A stretch of 57,587 nt of DNA from Myroides pelagicus (GTDB lineage Bacteria > Bacteroidota > Bacteroidia > Flavobacteriales > Flavobacteriaceae): positions 1 to 57,587 of the forward strand of contig NZ_WMJY01000021.1 in assembly GCF_009711055.1 (NCBI RefSeq). Reading direction: 5' to 3'. A program made the position numbers and the translations under genes. The notes beneath the pieces are model-generated. The model had not been told where the DNA came from, did not search any database, and saw nothing but the letters and a program-made list of their open reading frames with translations. Positions 1 through 9,042 of this stretch are shown piece by piece. How positions within the stretch are numbered: the first letter of the stretch is position 1; every line of letters begins with the position of its first letter.

Positions 1-354
1 TTAAATGCTGTTGCATTTATTTGTTGAATCTAAGTTTTATTATCAAGTTTTATGGTTCAAATGTACTTAGATTATAACGTGATTAGTCGTAAACTATTTG
101 ATGTGTTACATAAATTATGTGAAATCTATTGGGATAAATTTAGCGTGTTTTTATATAACTCTAGTTGTGTGTGTGCTTATAGGTAGTAAATTGTAGTAGA
201 CTGTCTTGTTTGGTATTAAAAAGTAGTTAATGACCAATTGGTGAGTTAGTTGTTGATAAACGAAAAAAGGGCTGTCTCATGAAGACAGCCCTTTGTCGGG
301 GGACTATAATACCAAGGTGTATAGTAAAATTTAGTTGTGTATATTAGTCCGAAT
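1..354. other. gene-free left edge
   Basis: I see no open reading frame of useful length and no recognisable RNA gene here. The only clear structure is the terminator near its right end, which belongs to the leftward CBS-domain gene. The rest is AT-rich and may contain the 3' or 5' flank of a gene outside the window. Confidence 0.5.
266..294 (-). terminator. terminator of the CBS-domain gene
   Basis: A perfect 12-bp stem (AAAGGGCTGTCT with AGACAGCCCTTT) has a 5-base loop. On the minus strand it is followed by a U run (the AAAAAA at 263-268). It sits 60 bp beyond the stop codon of the leftward gene. Confidence 0.85.
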
Positions 355-771
355 TTAGTATTGAGCAATTAAGTAGTTAATCAAATCTGTTGTAGTAATT
401 ATTCCAACTAGATTTCCATTTTTGTCATTAATAGGTAAAGAGTGGAAACGTTGTTTTGCAAATAATTCAGCTACTTCTTTTACAATTGTATCCTCAGTTA
501 CGACTAATGGATTTTTCGTCATGATGTCTTCTAATTTATAAGCGTCATAAATATCATTTAGTGCTTCACTATCTATTCCTGTGTGAGAGAACCCTATTTT
601 TAGAATATCGTTATGACTGATTATTCCGACTAATTTGTCTCCATCTACTACTGGGATATGACGGATATTGTAATCCGAAAATAAAGCATTTACTTCACTT
701 AATTTTTTTGTGGTTGGTACGGCAATTAATACCTTAGTCATGATTTGAGATACTGGTACTCTTTGTTTCAT
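355..771 (-). CDS. CBS-domain pair protein
   Basis: A 138-residue protein made of two CBS domains, the first roughly residues 8-65 (VSQIMTK, then HIPVVDGDKLVGIISHNDIL) and the second roughly 80-137 (LEDIMTKNPLVV, then LPINDKNGNLVGIITTTDLI). Such pairs bind adenosine-type nucleotides and usually regulate a partner, but stand-alone forms rarely have a known target. I chose the ATG at 771, which begins MKQRVPVSQIM as in flavobacterial homologues, over an upstream in-frame ATG at 843 that would add 24 residues without domain character. It is cytosolic, with no signal peptide. It is a single-gene unit with its own terminator, divergent from the DUF262 gene. Confidence 0.88.
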   Translation of the reverse strand: MKQRVPVSQIMTKVLIAVPTTKKLSEVNALFSDYNIRHIPVVDGDKLVGIISHNDILKIGFSHTGIDSEALNDIYDAYKLEDIMTKNPLVVTEDTIVKEVAELFAKQRFHSLPINDKNGNLVGIITTTDLINYLIAQY

Positions 772-975
772 AGTATTTTTATTTAGGTTGTTATGTTTTA
801 CTACAGCAAATTTGCTTCTAAAATTGTTGGAAGTACATGACAATTCATAGGATATTTCTTTTGTTTTTTTCGTAACTTGTATAGTTGTATTCTTGTGTTC
901 TTTTCTTAAATAACGAAATGGACTAGTAAAACAGCTTCATTTGATTTAATTTTGTTCACGATCAACAAGACATAT

Positions 976-981
976 AAGGAG
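976..981 (+). promoter_or_regulatory. strong Shine-Dalgarno site of the DUF262 gene
   Basis: AAGGAG lies 7 bases before the ATG at 989. Most genes in this window lack such a site, as is normal for Bacteroidetes, so it stands out and supports this start. A -7-like TAATTTTG lies at 947-954 without a matching TTG upstream. Confidence 0.55.
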
Positions 982-988
982 TTTTCGA

Positions 989-2935
989 ATGAATATAGTT
1001 GCTTTTGCAGAAGTTTTTAAGGGAAAGATATTTAGAATACCCGATTATCAGAGGGGGTATTCTTGGACCCAAAAGGAATTGAGTGAGCTTTGGTATGACC
1101 TTTATAATACGCATCAACAACGCAATGCTTTTCACTTTACAGGTATTTTGACCTTTAGTGCTTTTTCAAGAGCTGATTTAGAAAATGTTCGAAAAGAAGG
1201 GTTTGTTATTAGAGAGGATAAGCTACTCATTGACAAGGAGTATTATCAAGGATATAATATTGTTGATGGACAACAGCGTTTGACCACTCTTTTGATTCTG
1301 TTAGCTGAGTTAGTAGCTGCTTTGGAAGATGAGCAGCTAAGTGCTGACCTGACGAATACTTATTTCAAGAAGAATGATAAGACGGGTAATAAATATGTAT
1401 TTGGTTACCATATTGATGTACCATCTCACAACTATCTTATCCGTGAAATATTTAATGAGCGTGATTATGAACGCGAGGAGACAGAAACTTTATATACACA
1501 TAACTTAACGATTGCTAAGAATTATTTTGCTGAGCAAGTAAAGAAGCTTCCTGTTATGGAGCGTAGTCTTTGGGTAGAAAAAATCACAAAACACTTATTG
1601 TTTTCTATTCTAGATTTAACTGAAAATAAGGATAGGCCTCTAGATGTTTCAATGGTATTTGAGACGTTGAACTTCAGAGGGAAGCAATTGTCTAGCTTGG
1701 AGCGATTGAAGAACCGAGTATTGTATATAGTTTCAAAGCAATTAACTACGCCTGCTACAATACAACGCAGTCGTAAAAAAGTCAATCAAGCGTGGTTAGA
1801 AGTGTATAAGTGGTTAGGTAGAAATCCAATGCAAGCTATGGATGACGACGCTTTTTTAAAGGCTTTTTGGCTATTGTATTTCTCTAATACTTCAATGGTT
1901 TCAAATGACTTTAAGTCTTATCAAAAGCAGTTGTTTACGGTAGACTTTCAGCTAGAAGATTCTTATAACTCGACCAACCATGCGGAGGCTGATGCTCTAG
2001 ATAAGTGGTTGAAAAGTATGCGAAAGGCTGTCGTTATGTGGTATTTTATCAATAATCCTTATGCTGTTAATACAGATGAGGATTTTCATTACCATTTTAC
2101 CAAGCCGATACAAGATGCTTTATACCGATTAAATAACTTTCCCAGAGGATATGGGAAGTATATGTTGAATCTCGTTTTAGCTATTCTGATGAGAGATTTA
2201 CCCGAAAAGGAGGGAGATACTCCATTAGAAAATCAGGATTTACAACGACTCAGTGCTATTGAGCGTTTGTTGTTTGCTATCGAACGACACAATGTGATGT
2301 GTTTCTTGCTACAAGGAAATAATTCTAACCTCAATCAAGAAGATACCTTTAGAGATATTAATTTCTATTATCAACGGGGTCGTGCTTATACAAATGAGTA
2401 TTTGATTAATGTATTGATGGAACAGCGCGTGGAGCATTTTAGATGGAAGGAAGTCATTAACCACATTCACAAGGGACAGCGTTTTCGCACCTGGGCAGGA
2501 CTGGATTATTTCCTAAAGACTATTGAAGAAATAAAAGGAGGTGTAGTAGATAAAGAAATGCGAAAAGTCGATCCGAAAGTGTATCTTGTGTATCCAGAAG
2601 ACAACTACTATAAAGAGCGAAGCTATTACGTCGAAATCAATAAGATACTGAAGGTTAATCGCGATCGATATAGTTATTCAATTGGGAATATGTTTTTGGC
2701 ATATAATCGCTATGAGCCAACAAGTTTTGACCGTATTCAAGAAAAGGTTCACAATGCCATTAGACATAAATACCGAACCACTAAGACTGAAGAGGGACTA
2801 TTAGTGTATAATATTTGGAATAAAGAAGCTATAGAGGAGAGAGGGCGTGAGATGATGGAGCAGTTTATTCAGTATTGGGAATTACCTCCAATCCAAGATA
2901 CAGAAATGCGTAGACTTCTGATTTTTGAAGTTTAG
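989..2935 (+). CDS. DUF262/DUF1524-like (GmrSD-type) protein
   Basis: A 648-residue protein. The N-terminal DUF262 (ParB/sulfiredoxin-like) domain is clear: IPDYQRGYSW at 17-26, DGQQRLTT at 93-100, and the family block FETLNFRGKQLSSLERLKN near 225-243. The C-terminal part resembles the DUF1524 His-Me nuclease of GmrSD type IV restriction enzymes: SIGNMFLAYNR near 564-574 and NKEAIEERGREMM near the end match the conserved tail. Where the nuclease normally has EHI-x-P, this protein reads VYLVYP (531-536), with Leu533 in the histidine position. If that alignment is right, the nuclease is inactive. GmrSD proteins cut modified phage DNA using NTP. The gene is solitary, with no methylase or other restriction gene nearby. 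Function is therefore uncertain: defence relative, or a repurposed NTP-binding protein. Confidence 0.75.
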   Translation: MNIVAFAEVFKGKIFRIPDYQRGYSWTQKELSELWYDLYNTHQQRNAFHFTGILTFSAFSRADLENVRKEGFVIREDKLLIDKEYYQGYNIVDGQQRLTTLLILLAELVAALEDEQLSADLTNTYFKKNDKTGNKYVFGYHIDVPSHNYLIREIFNERDYEREETETLYTHNLTIAKNYFAEQVKKLPVMERSLWVEKITKHLLFSILDLTENKDRPLDVSMVFETLNFRGKQLSSLERLKNRVLYIVSKQLTTPATIQRSRKKVNQAWLEVYKWLGRNPMQAMDDDAFLKAFWLLYFSNTSMVSNDFKSYQKQLFTVDFQLEDSYNSTNHAEADALDKWLKSMRKAVVMWYFINNPYAVNTDEDFHYHFTKPIQDALYRLNNFPRGYGKYMLNLVLAILMRDLPEKEGDTPLENQDLQRLSAIERLLFAIERHNVMCFLLQGNNSNLNQEDTFRDINFYYQRGRAYTNEYLINVLMEQRVEHFRWKEVINHIHKGQRFRTWAGLDYFLKTIEEIKGGVVDKEMRKVDPKVYLVYPEDNYYKERSYYVEINKILKVNRDRYSYSIGNMFLAYNRYEPTSFDRIQEKVHNAIRHKYRTTKTEEGLLVYNIWNKEAIEERGREMMEQFIQYWELPPIQDTEMRRLLIFEV

Positions 2936-3000
2936 CCTAAATAGGAAAGCAATACAGAATGAGTATAGACTACTCAGGTTCAGACATTGTTCAAGTATAC

Positions 3001-3110
3001 CTGCAGTATTCTTGCCCTTTTCTTGCCAATAGAATGCTTCTGGGCTCGTATACTGCACTTATACTGCACGTTTGGCTCAAGAAAGGGTAGAGTTGGCAAG
3101 AAGTACTAGT
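3001..3110. repeat. dispersed palindromic repeat, copy 1
   Basis: Intergenic, between the DUF262 gene and the thioredoxin-fold lipoprotein. The first 75 or so bases align without gaps to 24831-24910 at roughly two thirds identity, sharing CTGCAGTAT and TTCTGGGCT-x-GTA. Internal inverted repeats include TGCAGTAT (3002-3009) with ATACTGCA (3050-3057 and again 3061-3068), and TTCTTGCCAA (3020-3029) with TTGGCAAGAA (3093-3102). It could fold into a long hairpin, as a MITE or REP-like element would. No coding potential seen. Confidence 0.5.
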
Positions 3111-3143
3111 TTGCAAAAGCTATTTTCCGAATAGTAAAAAAAG

Positions 3144-3171
3144 AATAACCTCCTTTGATAAGGAGGTTATT
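3144..3171 (-). terminator. terminator of the thioredoxin-fold lipoprotein gene
   Basis: A 12-bp stem (AATAACCTCCTT with AAGGAGGTTATT) ends a few bases after the leftward stop codon. A U run on the minus strand comes from AAAAAAA at 3136-3142. Confidence 0.85.
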
Positions 3172-3177
3172 TGGGTG

Positions 3178-3759
3178 TTATTTTACGTTATTTAAAAACA
3201 TTTGTTTTGTTTTCTCAATACTATAACCTTTATTTTCTTCTAACTCAACTGAGCTGATAATATTGATTACTTTACCTTCTCCGTCAAGGACAAAAAAGAA
3301 CGGGAAACCAAGTTTCTTTCCTTCTGGAGCATATTTATCAAAGACAACATCGTTTTTGTTGTTTTTTGAGTAATTTAAGTGGTAATATAGGTAGTTTTGG
3401 TCAACTACTGTTTTAAGTTCTTCTGTCTTCTGAACAAAGTCATTGAAGCGCAAACACCAAATACACCAGTTACCTCCAGCTTGTACGAAAACTTTTTTTC
3501 CTTCTTTTTTAGCTTGAGCGATTAGTTCGTTTAGACGGGCATCTGCATCTTCTGTCTCGTTATACGGTTTGCTTAGTGATTCTTTTTCTTTATTTACAGC
3601 AGCTTTGGCAACTTCTTCTGTAGTAGTTTCAACAGTATCTTTCGTTTCAGTTGTTACTTCTGTGGTGTTATCTGTGGCTGGCTTTTCTTTTTTGTCGTTA
3701 CAGCTTGTGATGGTTAGTATAGCTGTAAGAAACAAGGTAGAATAGATTAATTTTTTCAT
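3178..3759 (-). CDS. thioredoxin-fold lipoprotein
   Basis: A 193-residue protein with a lipoprotein signal (lipobox ITSC at about residue 20), then a Glu/Thr/Lys-rich linker of about 50 residues. The thioredoxin-like domain has a CIWC active site in QAGGNWCIWCLRF and the usual FPFFFVLDGEGKV strand near the C terminus. The family (Thioredoxin_7/DUF255-like) reduces or folds envelope proteins, so the likely location is the periplasmic face of a membrane. I chose the ATG at 3759 because it starts MKKLIYSTLFL, a proper signal peptide, while the longer frame adds a charged non-signal leader. It is a single gene with its own terminator. Confidence 0.85.
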   Translation of the reverse strand: MKKLIYSTLFLTAILTITSCNDKKEKPATDNTTEVTTETKDTVETTTEEVAKAAVNKEKESLSKPYNETEDADARLNELIAQAKKEGKKVFVQAGGNWCIWCLRFNDFVQKTEELKTVVDQNYLYYHLNYSKNNKNDVVFDKYAPEGKKLGFPFFFVLDGEGKVINIISSVELEENKGYSIEKTKQMFLNNVK

Positions 3760-3990
3760 CGATGTGAATATTTGGTTATTGTTTCTTCTTTCAGGGCACA
3801 AAGTAAGAAAAAGAATAATACGATACCGTTCTTTTAAGTGTGAATTATGTCAGAAAGATGAGAAAATAGAACAGTTTCCAAAAAACAGAAAAACTTCTAA
3901 TAGAAGACATTGTATAATAAAACTATAGGAATTCTATTGATAATATGATTTTTTAGACTAAATTACAGAAGTAAAACAAGAAGAGTAAAT

Positions 3991-4953
3991 ATGACTATAC
4001 AAGAATTAAAAGAAAGGGTAACATTGCCGATTATTGTATCTCCGATGTTTATCGTATCAGGTACGCGCTTAGTGATTGAATGTTGTAAGAATGGTATTGT
4101 AGGGACTTTTCCTGCACTAAACGGTAGGAGTTCAGAGGATTTTGAAGCGATGTTAAAAGAGGTGACTACTGAGCTAGCTAAGTTTGAACAGGAGACAGGT
4201 AAAAAAGCAGCGCCTTTTGGGGTAAATATTATTGTCAATAAGACTAATCCAAGGGTAATGCCAGATTTGCAATTGTGTGTGAAGTACAAAGTACCGATTA
4301 TTATCACTTCTCTGGGAGCAGTCAAAGACTTGGTAGATGCAGTCCATAGTTATGGAGGATTAGTGTTTCACGATATTATTAAAAAGCGACATGCAGAAAA
4401 AGCGGCTGAAGCAGGAGTAGATGGTTTGATCTGTGTAGCAGCAGGAGCAGGAGGTCACGCAGGTACTGCTAGTCCATTTGCTTTGATATCAGAGATTAAG
4501 CAGTTCTTTAAAGGAGCAGTTCTTTTAGCAGGGAGTTTAGATACAGGAAGTGATATACTGGCAGCACAGACGATGGGTGCTGATTTTGCTTATATGGGAA
4601 CTCGCTTTATCGCTACTGAGGAGTGTGATGCTGTGCAGGAGTATAAGCAAATGATCGTGGACTCAGGGGTCGATGATATTTTATATACTGATGGAGTGTC
4701 AGGGGTTAATGCTAATTTTCTTAAGCCAAGTATTGAACGTGCAGGATTGGACTTAAATGAGAAAAAAGAAGAAGACTTTTCTCAATTAACAGCAGCGAAT
4801 AGCAAGGCATGGAAAGATATTTGGTCTGCAGGTCACGGTAGTGCGGGTATTCACCAAGTGCTTAGTGTAGCTGGTTTAGTTGATCAGTTAAAACAAGAAT
4901 ATAAGCAAGCTCTACAAGTGAATAAAACGATTATGGATCAATTAAAATTTTAA
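3991..4953 (+). CDS. nitronate monooxygenase family flavoprotein
   Basis: A 320-residue TIM-barrel protein of the 2-nitropropane dioxygenase/nitronate monooxygenase family. It has the N-terminal PIIVSPMFIVSG strand, the FMN-phosphate loop AAGAGGHAG near residues 148-156 with the conserved His, and LAGSLDTGSDILAAQTMGAD with AYMGTRF further on. The family uses FMN and O2 to oxidise alkyl nitronates. Many bacterial members have unknown natural substrates, and some act as enoyl reductases. The DUF4442 hotdog gene follows 58 bp downstream and is probably co-transcribed, which hints at acyl-CoA chemistry rather than nitro detoxification. That last point is inference. Confidence 0.9.
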   Translation: MTIQELKERVTLPIIVSPMFIVSGTRLVIECCKNGIVGTFPALNGRSSEDFEAMLKEVTTELAKFEQETGKKAAPFGVNIIVNKTNPRVMPDLQLCVKYKVPIIITSLGAVKDLVDAVHSYGGLVFHDIIKKRHAEKAAEAGVDGLICVAAGAGGHAGTASPFALISEIKQFFKGAVLLAGSLDTGSDILAAQTMGADFAYMGTRFIATEECDAVQEYKQMIVDSGVDDILYTDGVSGVNANFLKPSIERAGLDLNEKKEEDFSQLTAANSKAWKDIWSAGHGSAGIHQVLSVAGLVDQLKQEYKQALQVNKTIMDQLKF

Positions 4954-5011
4954 TCGATTAGATTTTCATTACGGGGAGTATAAATCAACGAACAACTTAA
5001 AACTATAAAAT

Positions 5012-5461
5012 ATGGATCAACAGACCTTTAAACAAATATTGACGACACAAATACCTATTGCTTGGATAGCAGGTGTGCGATTAGAGAGTTTTAAACCCAA
5101 TGAAGTAACGACTTATGTCGAATTAGATTTTCTAAACCAGAATCCTTTCCAAAGTATGTTTTGGGCTGTTCAAGGTATGGCTGCTGAGTTTTCAGGAGGT
5201 TTGATGTTATTAACTAAGATTAAGATGTCTGGGCAGAATATCGCTTCATTAGTGGTAAAGAATGAAATGGAGTTTGCTAAGAAAGCAGTAGGAAAGATTA
5301 GTTTCAGCTGTGATGAAGGAGAAAAAATTGACCAGGCAATAAAGCAAGCCATCGAGACTAAAGAAGGTGTACTTATTCCACTAACTACCATTGCTAAAGA
5401 TGAGCAGGGAGATGTAGTGGCTAAGTTTTTATTTCACTGGAGCATCAAGTTAAGAGCGTAG
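5012..5461 (+). CDS. DUF4442 hotdog-fold protein
   Basis: A 149-residue protein matching the DUF4442 (YiiD C-terminal-like) thioesterase-fold family by length and by the motifs FLNQNPFQSMFWAVQGMAAEFSGG near residues 40-65 and AKKAVGKISFSC. It is soluble with no signal. A thioesterase role is possible, but substrate and activity are unknown. It sits directly after the nitronate monooxygenase gene on the same strand and before a terminator, so the two form a small operon. Confidence 0.8.
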   Translation: MDQQTFKQILTTQIPIAWIAGVRLESFKPNEVTTYVELDFLNQNPFQSMFWAVQGMAAEFSGGLMLLTKIKMSGQNIASLVVKNEMEFAKKAVGKISFSCDEGEKIDQAIKQAIETKEGVLIPLTTIAKDEQGDVVAKFLFHWSIKLRA

Positions 5462-5493
5462 TGTTAAACAAACTATTTTCGATAGATAGAAGA

Positions 5494-5520
5494 GGGGCAA
5501 TCTGAATAAGGTTGCCCTTT
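5494..5520 (+). terminator. terminator of the nitronate monooxygenase/DUF4442 pair
   Basis: GGGCAA and TTGCCC form the stem, with an A-rich 5' side and T-rich 3' side (T run 5518-5522). It lies 33 bp after the DUF4442 stop. Confidence 0.7.
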
Positions 5521-5549
5521 TTGCAGTGTAGCGTTAGTAGAAAAAGAAA

Positions 5550-5580
5550 AGAGGCTATCCCCTATAAGGGGACAACCTCT
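5550..5580 (-). terminator. terminator of clpB
   Basis: An imperfect stem (AGAGG with CCTCT outside, TCCCC with GGGGA inside) lies 35 bp beyond the clpB stop, with A-rich sequence on its left giving U on the minus strand. Confidence 0.65.
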
Positions 5581-5615
5581 AATTCCTATTGTAAAACTAT
5601 TTTATTAACTCAGTA

Positions 5616-8207
5616 TTAAGCTTTGTGGTTTCTGAAAACCAATTTGTTGTCAAAAGCATCAATCAAAATCATACTGTCAGCTTTGATATTACCAGCTAGT
5701 ATTTCTTTAGATAATTGGTTGAGCACTTCTTTTTGTACCACACGTTTTACTGGACGTGCTCCGAATTCAGGGTCATAACCTTTAGTAGCTAAAAGGTCTT
5801 TTGCCTCAGTTGTTGCTTCCATGTGTATATTCTGTTGAGCTAACATTTTGAATACACTATTTAATTGAATCTCTACAATTTGTAAGATATCATCTTTTGA
5901 CAAAGGAGTAAACATGACAACTTCATCAATACGGTTCAAGAATTCTGGGCGAACACTTTGTTTTAGTACATTTAATACTTCTACTTTAGCATCTTCAGCA
6001 GCTTGTTCTATATTATCTGCATCTTCAAACTTCTCTTGGATAATGTGACTACCCATGTTTGAAGTCATGATAATAATAGTGTTTTTGAAGTCAGCTAGAC
6101 GACCTTTGTTGTCTGTTAGACGACCTTCATCTAATACCTGTAGTAAGATATTAAACGTATCAGGGTGTGCTTTTTCAATCTCATCTAACAAGACTACTGA
6201 ATAAGGTTTTCTGCGTACTGCTTCAGTCAATTGTCCACCTTCATCATATCCAACGTATCCCGGAGGCGCTCCTACTAATCTACTTACACTATGTCTTTCG
6301 CCATATTCGCTCATATCTATACGCGTCATTGCATTCTCATCATCAAACAGATACTCGGCTAATGCTTTTGCTAGCTCAGTCTTACCAACTCCAGTAGTAC
6401 CTAAGAAAAGGAATGAACCAATAGGTTTTTTAGGGTCTTGAAGTCCCGCTCTACTTCTGCGCACTGCATCACTAATAGCTACGATTGCATCTTGCTGACC
6501 TACTACGCGTTTATGTAATTCGTCTTCTAAGTGAAGTAGTTTTTCTCTTTCGCTTTGAAGCATTTTAGTCACTGGTACACCTGTCCATTTTGCTACTACT
6601 TCAGCAATATCATCACTGGTTACTTCTTCTTTGATTAATGAAGTACCACTTTGGTTTTCTTCCAGTTGCTTTTGTGCAACCTCTAGAGCTTCTGTGGCAT
6701 CTTTAATCTTTCCGTATCGTATTTCAGCTACTTTACCATAGTCACCTTCACGCTCAGCTTTTTCAGCTTCAAGTCGATACTGTTCAATCTCTTGTTTGAT
6801 GGTTTGAACGCGATCAACGACTTCTTTTTCCGCTTGCCATTTGGTAAAGATTTCATTTCTGTCTTCTTTTAGGTTGGCTAACTCTAATCCTAACGTTTTT
6901 AGTTTGTCTTCGTCATTCTCGCGCTTAATTGCTTCAATCTCAATTTCTAACTGCATTACTTTACGGTCAATAACGTCGAGTTCTTCTGGTTTTGAGTTGA
7001 TTTCCATTCTCAATTTAGAAGCTGCCTCATCCATTAAGTCAATAGCCTTGTCTGGTAAGAAACGGTTAGTAATATAGCGCTCTGACAAATTAACAGCTGC
7101 AATAATAGCTTCGTCTTTTATACGTACTTTGTGGTGAGCTTCATATTTTTCTTTAATACCACGAAGGATAGAGATGGCACTCTCAGTATCAGGTTCATCT
7201 ACAATTACTTTTTGGAAACGACGTTCTAGGGCTTTATCTTTTTCGAAGTATTTTTGGTATTCATCTAAAGTTGTAGCTCCGATCGAACGAAGTTCTCCAC
7301 GAGCAAGAGCAGGTTTTAGAATGTTAGCAGCATCCATAGCTCCGTCACCACCACCAGCACCAACTAGGGTATGAATCTCATCAATGAATAAGATAATATT
7401 ACCTTCTGCTGAGGTTACTTCTTTTACCACTGATTTTAAACGTTCTTCAAATTCTCCTTTATATTTTGCACCAGCAATCAAGGCTCCCATATCTAAGGCA
7501 AAAATTTGTTTGTCTTTTAGATTTTCGGGTACGTCTTGTTGTACGATACGGTGTGCTAAACCTTCTGCAATTGCTGTTTTACCTACCCCAGGTTCACCGA
7601 TAAGCATTGGGTTGTTTTTGGTACGACGACTCAAGATTTGCAACACACGTCTGATTTCCTCATCACGTCCGATTACTGGGTCTAGTTTACCTTCGTTGGC
7701 CAATTGCGTTAAGTTATTAGCGTATTTGTTTAATGAGTTATAAGTATCTTCTGCTGATGCAGAGGTTACTTTAGCTCCATTTCTGATTTCATTAATAGCT
7801 GCTTCCAGTTGTTTTTCTGTAACTCCTTGATCTTTTAATATCTGTGCTACTTTGCTTTTTGACTTGAAAATTGCCAAAATCAAATGTTCAATAGATACAT
7901 ATTCATCTTTCATTTTTGTAGCAATAGCCTGAGCTTCTGTAACTGCTACGCTAGCTTCTCTTGAGAGGCTTAGTTGTCCACCCGATACTTTAGGTAAACT
8001 TTGAATTGTCGCATCTAATACACTTTTGAAAGTATCCAGATTAACGTTCAGTTTTTTTAGTATAAAGGGAGTAACGTTTTCATCTACTTCAAGAATTGCT
8101 TTGAAGATGTGTTCGTTTTCTATTTGTTGTTGGCCTAATCCCTGTACGATAACTTGCGCACGTTGTAGAGCCTCTTGTGATTTTATTGTAAAATTATTCA
8201 AATTCAT
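5616..8207 (-). CDS. clpB: ATP-dependent disaggregase ClpB
   Basis: An 863-residue protein of full family length. It has the N-terminal Clp repeat domain (residues 1-145) and NBD1 with Walker [11 protein letters not shown] and Walker [10 protein letters not shown] long charged coiled-coil M domain (about 400-525) distinguishes ClpB from ClpA and ClpC. NBD2 has [12 protein letters not shown] and [13 protein letters not shown], followed by the small C-terminal domain with GARPVKRVV. It works with DnaK to rescue protein aggregates after heat stress in the cytosol. Transcribed alone. A possible promoter is listed separately. Confidence 0.98.
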   Translation of the reverse strand: MNLNNFTIKSQEALQRAQVIVQGLGQQQIENEHIFKAILEVDENVTPFILKKLNVNLDTFKSVLDATIQSLPKVSGGQLSLSREASVAVTEAQAIATKMKDEYVSIEHLILAIFKSKSKVAQILKDQGVTEKQLEAAINEIRNGAKVTSASAEDTYNSLNKYANNLTQLANEGKLDPVIGRDEEIRRVLQILSRRTKNNPMLIGEPGVGKTAIAEGLAHRIVQQDVPENLKDKQIFALDMGALIAGAKYKGEFEERLKSVVKEVTSAEGNIILFIDEIHTLVGAGGGDGAMDAANILKPALARGELRSIGATTLDEYQKYFEKDKALERRFQKVIVDEPDTESAISILRGIKEKYEAHHKVRIKDEAIIAAVNLSERYITNRFLPDKAIDLMDEAASKLRMEINSKPEELDVIDRKVMQLEIEIEAIKRENDEDKLKTLGLELANLKEDRNEIFTKWQAEKEVVDRVQTIKQEIEQYRLEAEKAEREGDYGKVAEIRYGKIKDATEALEVAQKQLEENQSGTSLIKEEVTSDDIAEVVAKWTGVPVTKMLQSEREKLLHLEDELHKRVVGQQDAIVAISDAVRRSRAGLQDPKKPIGSFLFLGTTGVGKTELAKALAEYLFDDENAMTRIDMSEYGERHSVSRLVGAPPGYVGYDEGGQLTEAVRRKPYSVVLLDEIEKAHPDTFNILLQVLDEGRLTDNKGRLADFKNTIIIMTSNMGSHIIQEKFEDADNIEQAAEDAKVEVLNVLKQSVRPEFLNRIDEVVMFTPLSKDDILQIVEIQLNSVFKMLAQQNIHMEATTEAKDLLATKGYDPEFGARPVKRVVQKEVLNQLSKEILAGNIKADSMILIDAFDNKLVFRNHKA

Positions 8208-8296
8208 ATCTTTAGCTTTTTTGTTCTTTAGTTTTATGCTAGGTAATAAGCAAGAGGTGTTCCAATGTTGTATTCGTGACTATATGGCATTTAAAT

Positions 8297-8324
8297 CAAG
8301 TGTATAAGTTGTAATTATTGACAA
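8297..8324 (-). promoter_or_regulatory. possible clpB promoter
   Basis: Read on the minus strand: TTG (8324-8322), a 17-bp spacer, then TACACTTG (8304-8297), a 7-of-8 match to TAnnTTTG. It would give a leader of about 80 bases. The match is weaker than that of other promoters here, and a heat-shock sigma factor could use a different site. Confidence 0.3.
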
Positions 8325-8529
8325 AAGGTCATAAAATATTTAATTTATTTGAATTGAAAGGTCATTTTGTCTTAGTCTAAGTTAGCTAAATTATCTTGTA
8401 CTAACGCGTTTTATTTAAGTGTTTTTGGTTTGAATTAAGGTGTAGTCCTTAAGTGTAGGAGAATAGAGTTAAGGCTTAGTTGTACTAAGTAATCCATCTT
8501 AACTAGTAGTAAGCGATGTGTTATTAGGG

Positions 8530-8560
8530 TTGTATAGTGAAGGGAGATTGTGTACTTTTG
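8530..8560 (+). promoter_or_regulatory. ytxJ promoter
   Basis: TTG at 8530-8532, a 20-bp spacer and TACTTTTG at 8553-8560 fit the Bacteroidetes primary-sigma consensus. The start codon follows 20 bases later. Confidence 0.75.
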
Positions 8561-8580
8561 TAAGTATAAGATTAGTAATT

Positions 8581-8922
8581 ATGGAGTGGATATCGTTAAA
8601 GGATAAACAGCAATTGGAAGAGTTAGTTGCGTTATCTCAGCAAAAGCCTGTTGTTATTTTTAAGAATAGCAATCGTTGTTATATAAGCAAATTTGCCTTG
8701 AAGAATTTTCAAGCTTCATTTGATAACAGTAAACAAGTGTTGTGTTATATGGTTGATGTAGTAGCAGATCGACCAATATCACTTGCTATAGCAGATCTGT
8801 TTAAGGTAGAACATCAATCACCTCAAATTCTATTGATTGCTGAAGGGAAGTCTGTTTTTTCTACTTCACACGAAAATATAGATGGAGCAGCTTTGGAAAA
8901 ATTGGTGCTAACTATTGCGTAG
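8581..8922 (+). CDS. ytxJ: bacillithiol-linked thioredoxin-fold protein YtxJ
   Basis: A 113-residue thioredoxin-fold protein of the YtxJ (DUF2847) family, classed as a monothiol bacilliredoxin in bacillithiol-producing bacteria. The single cysteine sits in KNSNRCYISKFALKNF (about residues 24-39), where the family has RC-x-IS. The cis-Pro loop is SPQILLI. It probably removes bacillithiol from mixed disulfides on cytosolic proteins. The ATG at 8581 is chosen because it follows the promoter closely and begins MEWISLKD; a longer frame from 8518 would overlap the promoter. The bacillithiol deacetylase gene bshB1 is also in this window at 56.5 kb, which supports the reading. Confidence 0.85.
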   Translation: MEWISLKDKQQLEELVALSQQKPVVIFKNSNRCYISKFALKNFQASFDNSKQVLCYMVDVVADRPISLAIADLFKVEHQSPQILLIAEGKSVFSTSHENIDGAALEKLVLTIA

Positions 8923-8977
8923 TGTCATATAATCAAAGAGAAAAGCCTCATCGGCAGTCGGTATAAATATCAAAAAG

Positions 8978-9005
8978 CCTCTTGTATAGTAGTATATACA
9001 AGAGG
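8978..9005. terminator. bidirectional terminator between ytxJ and the dsrE-like gene
   Basis: An 11-bp perfect stem (CCTCTTGTATA with TATACAAGAGG) is flanked by AAAAAG on the left and TTTTT on the right, so it can serve both convergent genes. Confidence 0.85.
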
Positions 9006-9042
9006 TTTTTAGGTTAAGCTGGCTATCTGTGTTTGGCTTCGT

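Larger units (their letters stand above)
8208..8580. other. clpB-ytxJ intergenic region
   Basis: This 373-bp divergent gap holds a possible clpB promoter and a clear ytxJ promoter. Between them it is AT-rich with short imperfect inverted repeats (for example CTTAGTTGTACTAAG near 8476), which I could not tie to a known element. I see no further gene. Confidence 0.5.

Noticed and set aside
6167..8307. Several rightward frames of 66-119 codons
   Set aside because: All are antisense to clpB and follow its codon pattern; they are shadows.
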